DNA of 64,000 bases from Bin87 sp965197635 (lineage in GTDB: Bacteria; Chloroflexota; Dehalococcoidia; Lucifugimonadales; UBA3495): the NCBI GenBank assembly GCA_965197635.1, contig CBDANN010000008.1, positions 1-64,000 of the forward strand, written 5' to 3'. This document shows positions 26,299 through 35,809 of this stretch, piece by piece. How positions within the stretch are numbered: position 1 is the stretch's first letter; each line of letters begins with the position of its first letter. Below the pieces are notes generated by a model that made no database searches, was not told where the DNA came from, and saw only the letters and a program-made list of their open reading frames with translations. The position numbers and the translations under genes were made by a program.

Positions 26299-27719
26299 TA
26301 CTACAGTCGCGCTTGCCTTTGGTAGGATAGGCCCATGATTACTGGTGAGAGCGGAGGAGTTGGAAATGGGTCAGACATTACTGGAGCGAGAGGAAGCGCT
26401 GGAGTGGGAGGCTGGGCTCCAGGAGCTGCACGGGCGTATCGCGTCGCGTTTCAGCCGTAGTGAGTCTCGTCAGCGGGTGCTGGCGTACCTGCAAGGATTG
26501 CTGGGGTCGGTGGAGCGCAAGAACGGGTGGCAGTTGGCCGAATATGCTGGCGACGCCACTCCCGACGGTGTGCAGCGTCTGCTGGCGGTGTACCACTGGG
26601 ACGCGGACCAGGTGCGGGACGACCTGCAAGGGTACGTGGTGGAGCATTTGGGCGATCCCGGCGGGGTGCTGGTGGTGGATGAGACGGGGTTTCTGAAGCA
26701 AGGCCGGAAGTCGGTGGGGGTGAAGCGTCAGTACAGCGGCACGGCGGGGCAGGTGGAGAACTGTCAGATCGGAGTGTTCCTGGCCTATGGCAGCCGACGG
26801 GGCGCGGCCTTTCTGGATCGGGAGCTGTATCTGCCCCAGGAATGGGCGGAGGATGTGGAGCGGCGGCGGGAAGCCGGTGTCCCGGAAGGGGTGGTCTTTC
26901 ATACCAAAGCACAACTGGCTCAGGAGATGATCGCCCGCGCGGTGGCGGTTGGGGTGCCCTTTGCCTGGGTAACGGGGGATACGGTGTACGGCAATGACCG
27001 GAAACTGCGGCGGTGGCTGGAGGAGCAGGCCCTGCCCTACGTGCTGGCGGTGAAGAACAACGAGCCGCTGTGGGCGGATACGGAGGATGGCTCGGCACAG
27101 GTGGCGGCCCGTGAACTGGCCCAGCAGATACCCGATGACCGGTGGCAACGCCTGAGCGCTGGTGAGGGCAGCAAGGGGCCGCGCCTCTACGATTGGGGTT
27201 GGTTGCCGATAGGACCCTGGTCAGCACTGGATCAGGGGCGTTGGCTGCTGGTGCGTCGCAGCATTGCCGATCCTGATGACCTGGCCTACTACGCCTGTTT
27301 TGGCGCAGCGGAAACGCCGCTGGCGGAACTGGTGCGCGTGGCGGGCACCCGGTGGATCATCGAAGACGCCTTCAAGGAGGCCAAACAGGAGGTGGGGCTG
27401 GATGAGTATGAGGTGCGCCGGTGGGTCGGCTGGCACCGGCACATCACCCTGGCGCTGCTGGCCCATGCCTTTCTGGCGGTAATCCGGTCCTATGCCGCCG
27501 GTGGCGATGGTAAAAAGGGGATATGTTCCCGGGAGAACTCATCCCACTGACCGTGCCCGAGGTCAGACGGTTGCTGTGCCGGCTGCTGTGGCTGCCCCGT
27601 GGCAGTCCTGCCCTGACCATCCATTGGTCAGGCTGGAGACGGCGGCACCAAGCCCGGGCCATGCAATGTCACTACCGGAGACACCTTCAGAAACCTGCTC
27701 CTCAAGAGAGACTGTAATA
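26299..27719 (+). mobile_element. IS701-family element, copy 4 (intact)
   Basis: Ends TACTACAGTCGCGCTTGCC (left) and, inverted, TATTACAGTCTCTCTTG (right), flanked by CTAG on both sides (26295-26298 and 27720-27723). The right CTAG belongs to the terminal repeat of the adjacent IS982-like element, so this copy inserted into that element's end. Confidence 0.85.
26366..27550 (+). CDS. IS701-family transposase (intact copy)
   Basis: The 394-residue transposase starts at ATG 26366 with GGAGG eight bases upstream; an in-frame GTG at 26345 is less likely. All three catalytic regions are in one frame: VVDETGFLKQGRKSVGVKRQ, VTGDTVYGNDRKLRRWLEEQ and TRWIIEDAFKEAKQEVGLDE. It lacks every short hairpin insert present in copies A, B, 2 and 3, so it is the best candidate for the active enzyme that moved the others, and the reference for locating those inserts. 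The DDE enzyme acts as a cut-and-paste transposase at YTAR targets (family knowledge). Confidence 0.9.
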   Translation: MGQTLLEREEALEWEAGLQELHGRIASRFSRSESRQRVLAYLQGLLGSVERKNGWQLAEYAGDATPDGVQRLLAVYHWDADQVRDDLQGYVVEHLGDPGGVLVVDETGFLKQGRKSVGVKRQYSGTAGQVENCQIGVFLAYGSRRGAAFLDRELYLPQEWAEDVERRREAGVPEGVVFHTKAQLAQEMIARAVAVGVPFAWVTGDTVYGNDRKLRRWLEEQALPYVLAVKNNEPLWADTEDGSAQVAARELAQQIPDDRWQRLSAGEGSKGPRLYDWGWLPIGPWSALDQGRWLLVRRSIADPDDLAYYACFGAAETPLAELVRVAGTRWIIEDAFKEAKQEVGLDEYEVRRWVGWHRHITLALLAHAFLAVIRSYAAGGDGKKGICSRENSSH

Positions 27720-28604
27720 CTAGTTAATATCAGAGGACGAATTGAGCAATGGAGCGATGGATGCGCCCACTTTCGTCCGGTTCCAGTCCATCCCACTGCA
27801 CCAGTATGTTGAAGGCGGCCATCAGGTAACTCAGATGCGCCTCAAATCCTCGCCAGGTGTTATGACGCATCTCCTTGCTGCCCCACACCGTGGTCATCAT
27901 GGAGAAGGTGGTTGCCACGATCATCCGCACGTTCCATTGGCCGCGACGACACCGTTTCACGTTGTCTGGGTCGCCTTTGGCGCGGTGAAAGCCGGTGTCG
28001 GTCAGGATGATCATCTGGCCGTCGTAGCAGGCCAACAGGGGTAAGAACCGCTGGTCATGGACGTTGGCAGTGGCGCAGTCCCAATCCACAATCAGCCCCA
28101 ATTTGTTGAGCACGACGCAGAGTTTGCCGCCCACGATCCAGCGATGATTGGACTTGCCGCGCCGGCCCACCTGATGGAGCTGACGCCCCGCCCTTACCGG
28201 ATGGCCCAGTGCGATGCCATAGCTGTCGGCCACGCCCAGGATGGTGGGCGGAGCCAGGAAACAGCCGGTCCAGCAGGCTTTGGCCTCCAGGCGGCGGAAG
28301 CGGCGGGTGCGCTCGGGCAGCTGGGGAAAGAGGTCTCCATAGTTGTGCCGGAGCCAGTCGTAAAAGGCGCGGCGGCTGACGCCCTTGATGGCGTAGCGCG
28401 CTCCGATGGTGATCACTTCGCCCAGGGAGCGGACCGCTTGGGGATGATGGGGAAGTTCGGGCAGGGCATCGTCGATCCGGCAATAGAGTTCGGTGATAAA
28501 ATCGGTGATGTTCACGGGGTTCCTCCGCTGTCGAGCGTATCAACTTACAGCATAAGGAACCCTGTGGCATTTTCAATATCATCTCAAACTAGCACCAACG
28601 GTTA
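27720..28604 (-). mobile_element. IS982-like element, copy 1 (one end truncated)
   Basis: The right terminus reads CTAGCACCAACGGTTAG; the left terminus retains only CTAGTTAATATC, having lost the outer bases where IS701 copy 4 inserted at CTAG. The element is nearly identical to copy 2 at 29306 but in inverse orientation. Confidence 0.8.
27730..28515 (-). CDS. IS982-like DDE transposase, copy 1
   Basis: The 261-residue protein begins with GTG (28515) behind a GGAGG six bases upstream. It reads MNITDFITELYCRIDDALPE, KGVSRRAFYDWLRHNYGDLF, LGVADSYGIALGHPVRAG (first catalytic Asp region), LNKLGLIVDWDCATANVHDQ and MIILTDTGFHRAKGD (second Asp region), which fits IS982-family organisation. It differs from copy 2 at only two visible residues (NTWRGF versus ITWSGF). 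The open frame is complete, but the element lacks one terminal repeat and may not be mobile on its own. Family placement is by motif recall. Confidence 0.8.
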   Translation of the reverse strand: MNITDFITELYCRIDDALPELPHHPQAVRSLGEVITIGARYAIKGVSRRAFYDWLRHNYGDLFPQLPERTRRFRRLEAKACWTGCFLAPPTILGVADSYGIALGHPVRAGRQLHQVGRRGKSNHRWIVGGKLCVVLNKLGLIVDWDCATANVHDQRFLPLLACYDGQMIILTDTGFHRAKGDPDNVKRCRRGQWNVRMIVATTFSMMTTVWGSKEMRHNTWRGFEAHLSYLMAAFNILVQWDGLEPDESGRIHRSIAQFVL

Positions 28605-29305
28605 GTATCCGTACCGGTTCTTGTCGTCGGTGTTCTCGTAGGCCGCGACTGCGATGTCGGTGTATGAGGTCTTGCTGTTGTTTCGGACCCACATGAGGCA
28701 CAGGTTGGGCGCGTTGCTGTCGCCGAGCCACTTCCGGTACAGGGCGAAGCCGTTCTGCCCGGTTCCCGGCTCGGGCTGGTCCCAGGTCAGTTCGACCAGC
28801 TGGTGCTTGGGCGTGCCGCTGGCAGCCAGTCCGGTGGGTGGGGATATGGTGTGGGGGATTGGTATCTCGAAGGGCCCGGCCACCAGGGCTTCGCTCTTTT
28901 TGTAGCCGTAACCCGGCTCGGTGCTGCGGAAGTAGCCGTAGTCGGCGTTCTCGTCGCAGTTGACCTCGTCGATGTAGACGAACTCCTGTGAGTTCAGGGA
29001 TGTGACTTGGAAGTGCCACTCGGATGCTGACGGTATATCGCGCCCCTGGCGGTCGTGACCTCTGTGGTCCCGCCTTGCCAGTACCTGGCGGCTAGGATGC
29101 AGTGCCAGTCGCCGGTGGTCCCACGGCGCCGCTCCAGCAGGTATCCCTCGTCGTCCTCATTGTGGTGCCACTGTAGGTTGGCGACGTAGCCGACGCTTTC
29201 GTTACCGGAAGAGCCGGTAATCTCGAAGTTGGTCGGCGTGCTGGGGTCGGCGTCCAGGATAGTTACGTCTTTGCGGGTGTCCCCCTTGATAATCCTCTCA
29301 TTACT
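28605..29305 (-). pseudogene. FN3 gene segment trapped between inverted IS982-like copies
   Basis: Reading from 29300: ERIIKGDTRKDVTILDADPS, then an FN3 domain (ESVGYVANLQWHHNEDDEGY, RRGTTGDWHCILAARYW), a frame change near 29055, a Cys-rich insert (FVYIDEVNCDENADYGYFRS), and a second FN3 domain (GLAASGTPKHQLVELTWDQP ... SYTDIAVAAYENTDDKNRYG). Both ends stop at IS982-like termini. It is probably the middle of the adhesin gene whose other parts flank the two IS copies. Confidence 0.65.
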
Positions 29306-30200
29306 AACTGTTGGTGCTAGTTTGAGATGATATTGAAAATGCCACAGGGTTCCTTATGCTGTAAGTTGATACGCTCGACAGCGGAGGAACCCCGTGAACA
29401 TCACCGATTTTATCACCGAACTCTATTGCCGGATCGACGATGCCCTGCCCGAACTTCCCCATCATCCCCAAGCGGTCCGCTCCCTGGGCGAAGTGATCAC
29501 CATCGGAGCGCGCTACGCCATCAAGGGCGTCAGCCGCCGCGCCTTTTACGACTGGCTCCGGCACAACTATGGAGACCTCTTTCCCCAGCTGCCCGAGCGC
29601 ACCCGCCGCTTCCGCCGCCTGGAAGCCAAAGCCTGCTGGACCGGCTGTTTCCTGGCTCCGCCCACCATCCTGGGCGTGGCCGACAGCTATGGCATCGCAC
29701 TGGGCCATCCGGTAAGGGCGGGGCGTCAGCTCCATCAGGTGGGCCGGCGCGGCAAGTCCAATCATCGCTGGATCGTGGGCGGCAAACTCTGCGTCGTGCT
29801 CAACAAATTGGGGCTGATTGTGGATTGGGACTGCGCCACTGCCAACGTCCATGACCAGCGGTTCTTACCCCTGTTGGCCTGCTACGACGGCCAGATGATC
29901 ATCCTGACCGACACCGGCTTTCACCGCGCCAAAGGCGACCCAGACAACGTGAAACGGTGTCGTCGCGGCCAATGGAACGTGCGGATGATCGTGGCAACTA
30001 CCTTCTCCATGATGACCACGGTGTGGGGCAGCAAGGAGATGCGCCATATCACATGGTCAGGGTTTGAGGCGCACTTGAGTTACCTGATGGCCGCCTTCAA
30101 CATACTGGTGCAGTGGGATGGACTGGAACCGGACGAAAGTGGACGCATCCATCGCTCCATTGCCCAATTCGTCCTCTGATATTAACTAGCACCAACGGTT
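29306..30200 (+). mobile_element. IS982-like element, copy 2 (intact ends)
   Basis: Left end AACTGTTGGTGCTAGTTTG and, inverted, right end AACCGTTGGTGCTAGTTAA form terminal repeats of about 17 bp. A perfect target duplication is not evident; ATTA occurs on both sides. Confidence 0.8.
29394..30179 (+). CDS. IS982-like DDE transposase, copy 2
   Basis: This 261-residue transposase is in a complete element and is almost identical to copy 1 (27730). It starts at GTG with GGAGG upstream. With both terminal repeats present, this copy is the more likely active one. The catalytic Asp regions are GVADSYGIALGHP and ILTDTGFHRAKGD; a distal Glu, expected near KEMRHITWSGFEAHLSY, is present at KE. Confidence 0.8.
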   Translation: MNITDFITELYCRIDDALPELPHHPQAVRSLGEVITIGARYAIKGVSRRAFYDWLRHNYGDLFPQLPERTRRFRRLEAKACWTGCFLAPPTILGVADSYGIALGHPVRAGRQLHQVGRRGKSNHRWIVGGKLCVVLNKLGLIVDWDCATANVHDQRFLPLLACYDGQMIILTDTGFHRAKGDPDNVKRCRRGQWNVRMIVATTFSMMTTVWGSKEMRHITWSGFEAHLSYLMAAFNILVQWDGLEPDESGRIHRSIAQFVL

Positions 30201-31621
30201 ATTAGCTTCTGGGATGGTTAACGCGCTGCTGGGGAAATTAACTACCGGGGGCTCTTGGCGGTCATAGATGCTACCCAGTGCATCGGCGTCGCCGATGGTT
30301 AGTCCGCCGTTGTTGACGGCGCTGAGGCTTACTGTGAAGAATTCAGAACCTTCGTAAATCCTGTCGTTGATTGTTGTTATGGATAGAGTGGCCGTCATCT
30401 CGGTCGTCTCAAACTGAATAGTGCCTGATGAGCTTCCTTCGTAATCGTCTTCGTCAGCAGGGAGATTAAAATCGGAGCTGATTTCGTAGTCGACCGTTAC
30501 GGTTGCCAGTCGCTCGTCGGCGTACTCGGTAAGCGTGAGCGTGAATTCGAGGTCGTTGGCTTCTATGGCTGATGCGTTACTGATGCTGACTTCCGGCAGC
30601 TTGGGGGTGGTGAAGTCGACGGCTACCTCGTCGCCGGTATGAGAGTTGCCTTCTTCGTCCCGGGTGCGCTACCAGACTTTTATTGTGTAATCGGTGTCGG
30701 GGGTCAGGTCTCCCGACGACGTCCCCGTGTCGGTTGTGTGGACAGCATGGAGGGACTTGACCTTGTTGGTACCTTCGTAGATCGCCCACGAGATTGTTAA
30801 TCCTCTGGTGTCGAAGTGGTTCGCCCACTGGATGTTGACCCGGGAGTTGTCGCCTATTGTGGATGTGCCCTGGATACTGGCGCGTGAGAGAGACGGTATC
30901 GCGAGAGTTTGGACGACGATGTCGACACCGGTCGCAAAGTGGTTTGCGCTGGTACCGAAACTTACGGTGTACGTGTAGCTGGTATCGGGTTCGAGGGCAA
31001 ATTGCGTGAACTGGACCTGACGCTTTCGATTGTGGAGGTGTCTGCGTAGCTGCCGCCGGTCCGCTCGATCTTGACGTGCGTGATGTTGGCCGGCGGCGTG
31101 TCCCACGCGATGGTGGCCCGTTGGTACACGGCGCCGTACACCAGGTTCTGGGGTTGGTCGGTATGGTTTCTGCCCTGTTGGTCGGCGGGGTCCGCGTCGG
31201 CTGTATCGCGTTCCGCAGGATCTGCGGCAGTGGTAACCACCACGCGTTGGGACTGGCGGCTCTTCTGGCCGTCGGTGCCGACGGCTTTGACCCGGTAGGC
31301 GTATTGGGTCTCCGGCTGCAGGCCGCTGTCCGAATAGGACGTTCCGGTACTGGTGTCTATCCTCGCCATCGTACCTGCGGAATCGTCCAGGTTGCGGCGG
31401 AGGAAGATGTAATGCTTCACGGCTGCGCCGCCAGTGGAAGCCGTCCAACTGAGCTCCACGCCGTTGTGGGATACGGAGGAGGCGGTCAGATCGGTGGGCC
31501 GGCCTGGCTTATCACTCTGGGCGAACACGTCGCTGGTGATCAGGACGGTTGCCATGAGCGCCAGCAGCAATGCTGCGGCCAAGGGGAACGTGTACTTGGT
31601 GCTGCGAGTGGTTGCTGGCAT
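30201..31621 (-). pseudogene. Secreted FN3/Calx-beta adhesin, 5' part with frameshift and internal stop
   Basis: ATG at 31621 opens a signal peptide (MPATTRSTKYTFPLAAALLL ... SDVFAQ). FN3 domains follow: GVELSWTASTGGAAVKHYIF, a second with ATIAWDTPPANITHVKIERT, then after a frameshift near 31028 SYTYTVSFGTSANHF and a third ending DLTPDTDYTIKVW. A TAG (30669-30671) follows that Trp; the same frame resumes RTRDEEGNSHTGDEVAVDFT and continues into a Calx-beta domain (YEGSEFFTVSLSAVNNGGLT), then FPSSALTIPEAN at the IS982-like boundary. It is a large surface protein, now non-functional as read. Confidence 0.75.
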
Positions 31622-31679
31622 TGGTCTCCTCCGTTCCTCTTCTGGTTTGTGGTTCCTTTTGGGACGGGAAGCTGATTGG

Positions 31680-33230
31680 TCACCACTCCTTGCCCTGGAG
31701 CGTCAGGTTCACGGTGTTTTCAAGGCGCCGGTTGCCGGCCGCGCAAATGGCGCCCTGCTCGTTGCAGGGCCGGTCGCCCTCCAGTGTCACGGTCAGGGGG
31801 CTCTCGCCGTCGTACACGCCGATTTCGAAGGTCCAGTTGTCGCTTCGGCCCTTGGTGCGGTAGGCCCAGCCCACCTCGCCGTTGGTGACGCTGAGCGCGT
31901 GTCGGCGCATCTCGGCATAGCCGTTGGTGACCGGTTCGGAGAACGCGACCCTGATGATGAACGGGTCGTAGTCGTGGCGCTGTGGCGCGTACTCCAGCGT
32001 GGCGGTGATGCCGTTACCGACGCCGCTGATAGTTTCGGAACTTGTTTCCCGGTCGTCGTCCGGGTCGTCGTCCATCTCTTGGGCGATCACCCGCCGGGGA
32101 TGGTGCTTTCTGAAGAAGGGGTCGCCGGTGTCGATGGAGTGGCTGATCTGGCGATAGCCGTCGAAGCTGTCATCGTCCTGTGCGGCCTCCACTTGGGCCC
32201 AGTGCGGCTCGGTCCAGTTGTCGGGCGAACGTATGGGAGTTGGGGGTGCTGACCGTAATGTCGGGGTCGGTGTTGTAGAAGGTGTGACCGACGGTCACGT
32301 CTTTGGTGGGCGGCTGGGTGAGCCAGATCTTGTAGCGGGCGCTGCCACCCTCGGGAACCTGTATATGCCTTTTTCTCACGGAGTGACCGATGTCGTCGGT
32401 CGTGAGACGGATACCTCCGGGGGTGTCGTCCTCGATGATCCAGAAGACTCTCAAATGGTCAGTTGGGTGCCTCTCGAAGTTGCCTTCGTGGTTGTTGTTC
32501 AGTATCAGTACCGTGGATTTCTCGGGGGCTTCGCGCTTTCGGTCGTCTAGAATCTGTAGTGGATTGGAAAGTTCATAGGTCCACGTTTCGGGGGTATGTT
32601 GTACTGTCTGGAGAGGTGTACGTAGTCGTGGCTTGGCACTGCAGCATCCGGAGTGGTGAACTCGAGGGTTTGAACAATGATGGTGACTGAGTACTCGGTC
32701 AGGTAGTCGAGGTGGACCTTCAACGTGGCCTCTGAGTCCGGTCCTTCGTGTAGTGGGTTGATACCTTCCAGGTTTATTACCGGCAGGGGGTCTGTGTCTT
32801 CGATTCTTACTTGGGCCAATGCCACGCCCAGGGTGGCGCCGGAAGGGTTTGTGAGGCGCACGCGTATTGTGTTAAACCTTTCGGCCAAGCTGTCTCCCAG
32901 TATCTGCACTGGGAAACGCTGGGTGGTGACGCCTGGCGCGAAGGTCAGGGTACCGGAGATATTCCGGTAGTCTTTTCACTCTGCGGTGACGGCTTCTGTT
33001 TCGAAGTACACTGTGACGGTTCCGCTCCCCGGTTGGTCGAGGACGACGTTGACCCAGTGCGTGAATTCTTCTCCGTCGCCCTCGGGCTCGAGGACGGTGA
33101 CGTTCAATGCCTCAAACCCGACCACCGGCAGGACCTGGGCCTGGGTGGCCGGTATGCTGATGGTGGCGGCCAGGATCGCGAGCAGAACGGTGACGACGCT
33201 GAGAAGCCGGTACTTGGACGTGCTGTTCAT
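31680..33230 (-). pseudogene. Secreted Calx-beta protein with internal TGA and two frameshifts
   Basis: ATG at 33230 starts a signal peptide (MNSTSKYRLLSVVTVLLAIL ... TQAQV). A Calx-beta domain is interrupted by TGA (32976-32978) after TVYFETEAVTAE; the same frame resumes KDYRNISGTLTFAPGVTTQR and GATLGVALAQVRIEDTDPLP. Frames then change near 32547 and 32225, giving GGSARYKIWLTQPPTKDVTV, DDDSFDGYRQISHSIDTGD and a C-terminal domain with YDPFIIRVAFSEPVTNGYAE and CNEQGAICAAGNRRLEN. This domain order (SP, Calx-beta, repeats, C-terminal Cys pair) is coherent for one adhesin of about 500 residues. Confidence 0.7.
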
Positions 33231-33258
33231 TGCGAAAATCTCCTGTTCTGGCGTTTGG

Positions 33259-33660
33259 TTACGGTACGTTCTGGATGATGCCTGACGCCTGAGCAGTCCT
33301 TATCTCCGTGCCGGTGGACGAATGGATGAATCCGGTGACGTGTTCATCGTCCTCGTTTACCGTGTCCGCGATGGTTGGGACGTTCACGACCATTTCGGTC
33401 TCGCCGACCTCGAAGGTGTAGTAGTTCACGGTGATGGTCTGGGAGTTCGCTGGCGACAGCACCACGGCGACGGATTCGATTTGCGAAGGGGTCTCGATGG
33501 GTTCGGTCAACGATACGTTTATGTTGTAGAGTCCCACGGTTGGAAGACTCTGGGCCTGAGTGACGGCTGGCACGGTCGAAGCGGTCACGGCGGCTACGAA
33601 GGCGATGGCAAGCACGAGCGCGACTGATCTTATTTTCCTGCTGTCGGGGCCTTTGAACAT
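33259..33660 (-). CDS. Small secreted single Calx-beta domain protein
   Basis: The 133-residue protein has a signal peptide (VALVLAIAFVAAVTASTVPA, cleavage after TQAQ) and one Calx-beta-like domain: LPTVGLYNINVSLTEPIETP, TITVNYYTFEVGETEMVVNV and DEDEHVTG-type acidic turn (NEDDEHVTGFIHSSTGTEIR). It is one of the few undamaged genes of the adhesin run and lies 28 bases upstream of the next one on the same strand. It may be a truncated relic of a longer protein that acquired a stop, since family members are usually larger. Confidence 0.65.
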   Translation of the reverse strand: MFKGPDSRKIRSVALVLAIAFVAAVTASTVPAVTQAQSLPTVGLYNINVSLTEPIETPSQIESVAVVLSPANSQTITVNYYTFEVGETEMVVNVPTIADTVNEDDEHVTGFIHSSTGTEIRTAQASGIIQNVP

Positions 33661-34129
33661 GCTGCCCCCTGCTGGTCGGTCTTTCCTATGTCAATGGGCT
33701 TCATCATGTGTGCCGGGTAGTGGATCTCGGTCGCTTCGTGGCGGATCGCTGTGGCTCGGCTGACGGACGGAATCTTGGATACGCGCTTAACGGACTCTGC
33801 GCCCAATTCCGACCGGTGGGTCGTCCGAGGGCGTGGGCAGAGGCGCAGTGGTGGGCTAGTTTGTCCGGTCGTCGGTGGTCGGCTGTCGGGCGTCCTCATT
33901 CTATAAGGCGAAAATGGTGTTGGTGTGATGATGCGCCTTTGTTGACGTGAGGACCGGGTGATCTCTGCGTAGCGGTACTGGTGGCGTTGCTGTATGCGAT
34001 GGCAACGGGCGTGGAGAGGTGGAGAATCATCTTGGGCATTGCTCGCCGTGCCTGATGTTGAGCGGCCCCGGCGCAGGGCCTTGCGGCCGGTTCCTATGGC
34101 AGGACGCCGGTGGCTGTCCTCAACGCTGC
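33661..34129. other. Region without a supportable gene
   Basis: No frame yields a recognisable protein. It probably holds the promoter of the minus-strand Calx-beta gene near 33661-33750 and the decayed 3' part of the zinc-ribbon pseudogene. Confidence 0.4.
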
Positions 34130-34614
34130 CGCGTTTGCCGGTGTCTTTGCTCACAATCTGGGCAACGAGTTTGCCCTGTAATTGCAAGGTTTCGTCAGTC
34201 TTTGCACAGGCCGAGGTCCTTGTAGTTCTAACGGTGTTCGGCGGCGCGTACGCGGGCGTGTTCCTGCCTCTGCTCCGCGGTGAGGCATGGATTGGCTACC
34301 TTGACGCTGGCCTTGGGTTTGGTGGGACCTGCGCGGGCAGTTCGGCCGATCTTTGTGGCCTTACGTGGTTTGGGACGCCCGCCGCCGGCGTTGGCCGGCT
34401 TGGTGAGGATGAAGGTGTGTTCGAAGGTACCGCCTATTGCACGTGTGTGCGGCCCGCTGGTTCCCGTATTGGGGTGGCGGCTGCTGGATGGAACCGGTTG
34501 GTTCCGGCGTCGCTTGGGTGTGTTGCAGCGCTGGCGGTCGGGCAACGAAAAAGGCCGCTCCGTCGGTCGGCCTCGGGTTCTATCGTTTTGGGCTGCTCCG
34601 GCAGTCGGCTTCAC
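34130..34614 (-). pseudogene. Cys4 zinc-ribbon protein, decayed copy
   Basis: A Lys/Arg/Pro-rich N-terminal region (KPANAGGGRPKPRKATKIGR) leads to LTAEQRQEHARVRAAEHR, TAG, NYKDLGLCKD, TGA, then RNLAITGQTRCPDCEQRHR. Reading through the two stops gives the pattern LGLCKD(C)...AI...TRCPxCxxxHR shared with the genes at 35087 and 50289. It is dead as read. Confidence 0.55.
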
Positions 34615-35086
34615 TGGTCGACGACTTTGCGTCTGCGGACGCAGTTTCCGACGGGAGCATCTGAACGGCGGGATTACGACGTATGTGGCTCCGGTCTTGA
34701 GGCCGGCCGTGATAACCGATGGAGTGGCGAGTGTCGTCGGCTAGTCCCTGTACTGGGACAGCGACAGGTTGATTTTTGCTCCGCTAACTCTGTCTTTCGA
34801 GTCGTTTCGATTCGAGGCCGTCGACAACCGCCGGAGATTATCCCCAGTGGTTGTCGTTTTTCAAAGTGGCGGCGGAGCTACACTTCGGGTTACTTGTACT
34901 GGCCCGCCAGTGTGCCACGGTTTTCGCCGGAGACAGCCTCGAGCGCGTTTTACCGCCTCCGTGGCAGTTGGCATACCCTCGTCCGCAGGGAACGGCTCTG
35001 GGCGCGTGTTGTGGCTGATGAGCTTGCGGGCGCGCTGCCGTACACTGTTTCAGAGCGGCGCGATGGTCGTCAAATTGGTGCGCCGG
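34615..35086. other. Region without a supportable gene
   Basis: Open frames here look like noise in GC-rich DNA, with no family resemblance. The region separates two copies of the zinc-ribbon family. Confidence 0.4.
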
Positions 35087-35809
35087 TCATGCCTGGCTTT
35101 CGTCGCCGCTGGTCGGGAGGCCGGGCAAAGTAGGCTGTGGTACTTTGCTGCGGCGTGGGTGAGCCTTGCAGTTTCGCGGCTTACTGGCTATTTTTGTTTG
35201 GCCGGGGACTTGGCCTGCCAGTACAAAGGTGCTGTCTTTGGGTTTGGCCGCTCGCGACGTGGTGATTTTGCCGTTTCCGCGAGACTTCGTTTGGGGTGGG
35301 TCACTGCTCGATGTTGTCGGTCTGCTGTTCTCGCTGTTTTGCTCAGCGGTCCTTGATGCTCGCCTTTTGGCGGCCCCTTTCTGGTGGGTCTGCCGGTGTT
35401 TTTCGGTGCACGACGGGCACCGGGTCTGACATGGGATTGCGGGTTGGTGGCAAGCGACACACAAGCCGAATTCTTTGGCACGTTGACGTCGTGTTCTCTG
35501 GATGTCGCGGTGCTGTGCTTGGCGCTCCGGCCTTTGATGTCTTGCCTTTTCGTACTCTCGGCGTTTTTGCCGCCGCAGTTCCAGTTCCTGTGGGGATGGA
35601 GCGGGTCGTGGAGCCTTTGGTGCTTTGGGTTCCTTGGCTGCGGGTTTGCGTTTGGGTGCCTTGCGTCGCGTAGGCGACTTCTTGGGTAGGGCGACAGTGT
35701 GATCGGGATCAGTTTTTTTGGACGACCGTACGGGTTTCCGAGTGGGTAGGTGGAATTGGTGCTCGAAAATATGTCTTTTAGGGGTTTTATCCCCGTAATG
35801 CTGCGGCAG
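35087..35809 (-). CDS. Basic Cys4 zinc-ribbon protein, 5' end missing
   Basis: A minus-strand frame open for 241 codons with no usable start codon near its 5' end reads as a very basic N-terminal linker (SPTRRKAPKRKPAAKEPKAP), a helical charged segment (SPQELELRRQKRREYEKARH), then the ribbon EFGLCVACHQPAIPCQTRCP followed by SCTEKHRQTHQK, and a Ser/Thr/Lys-rich tail. The four cysteines (C-x2-C...C-x2-C) should bind zinc. The protein is homologous to the copies at 34130 and 50289 over the helical segment and ribbon. Its 5' end runs into the SDR fragment on the opposite strand, indicating a rearrangement. Nucleic acid binding is plausible; function unknown. Confidence 0.55.
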   Translation of the reverse strand: MPQHYGDKTPKRHIFEHQFHLPTRKPVRSSKKTDPDHTVALPKKSPTRRKAPKRKPAAKEPKAPKAPRPAPSPQELELRRQKRREYEKARHQRPERQAQHRDIQRTRRQRAKEFGLCVACHQPAIPCQTRCPSCTEKHRQTHQKGAAKRRASRTAEQNSENSRPTTSSSDPPQTKSRGNGKITTSRAAKPKDSTFVLAGQVPGQTKIASKPRNCKAHPRRSKVPQPTLPGLPTSGDESQA

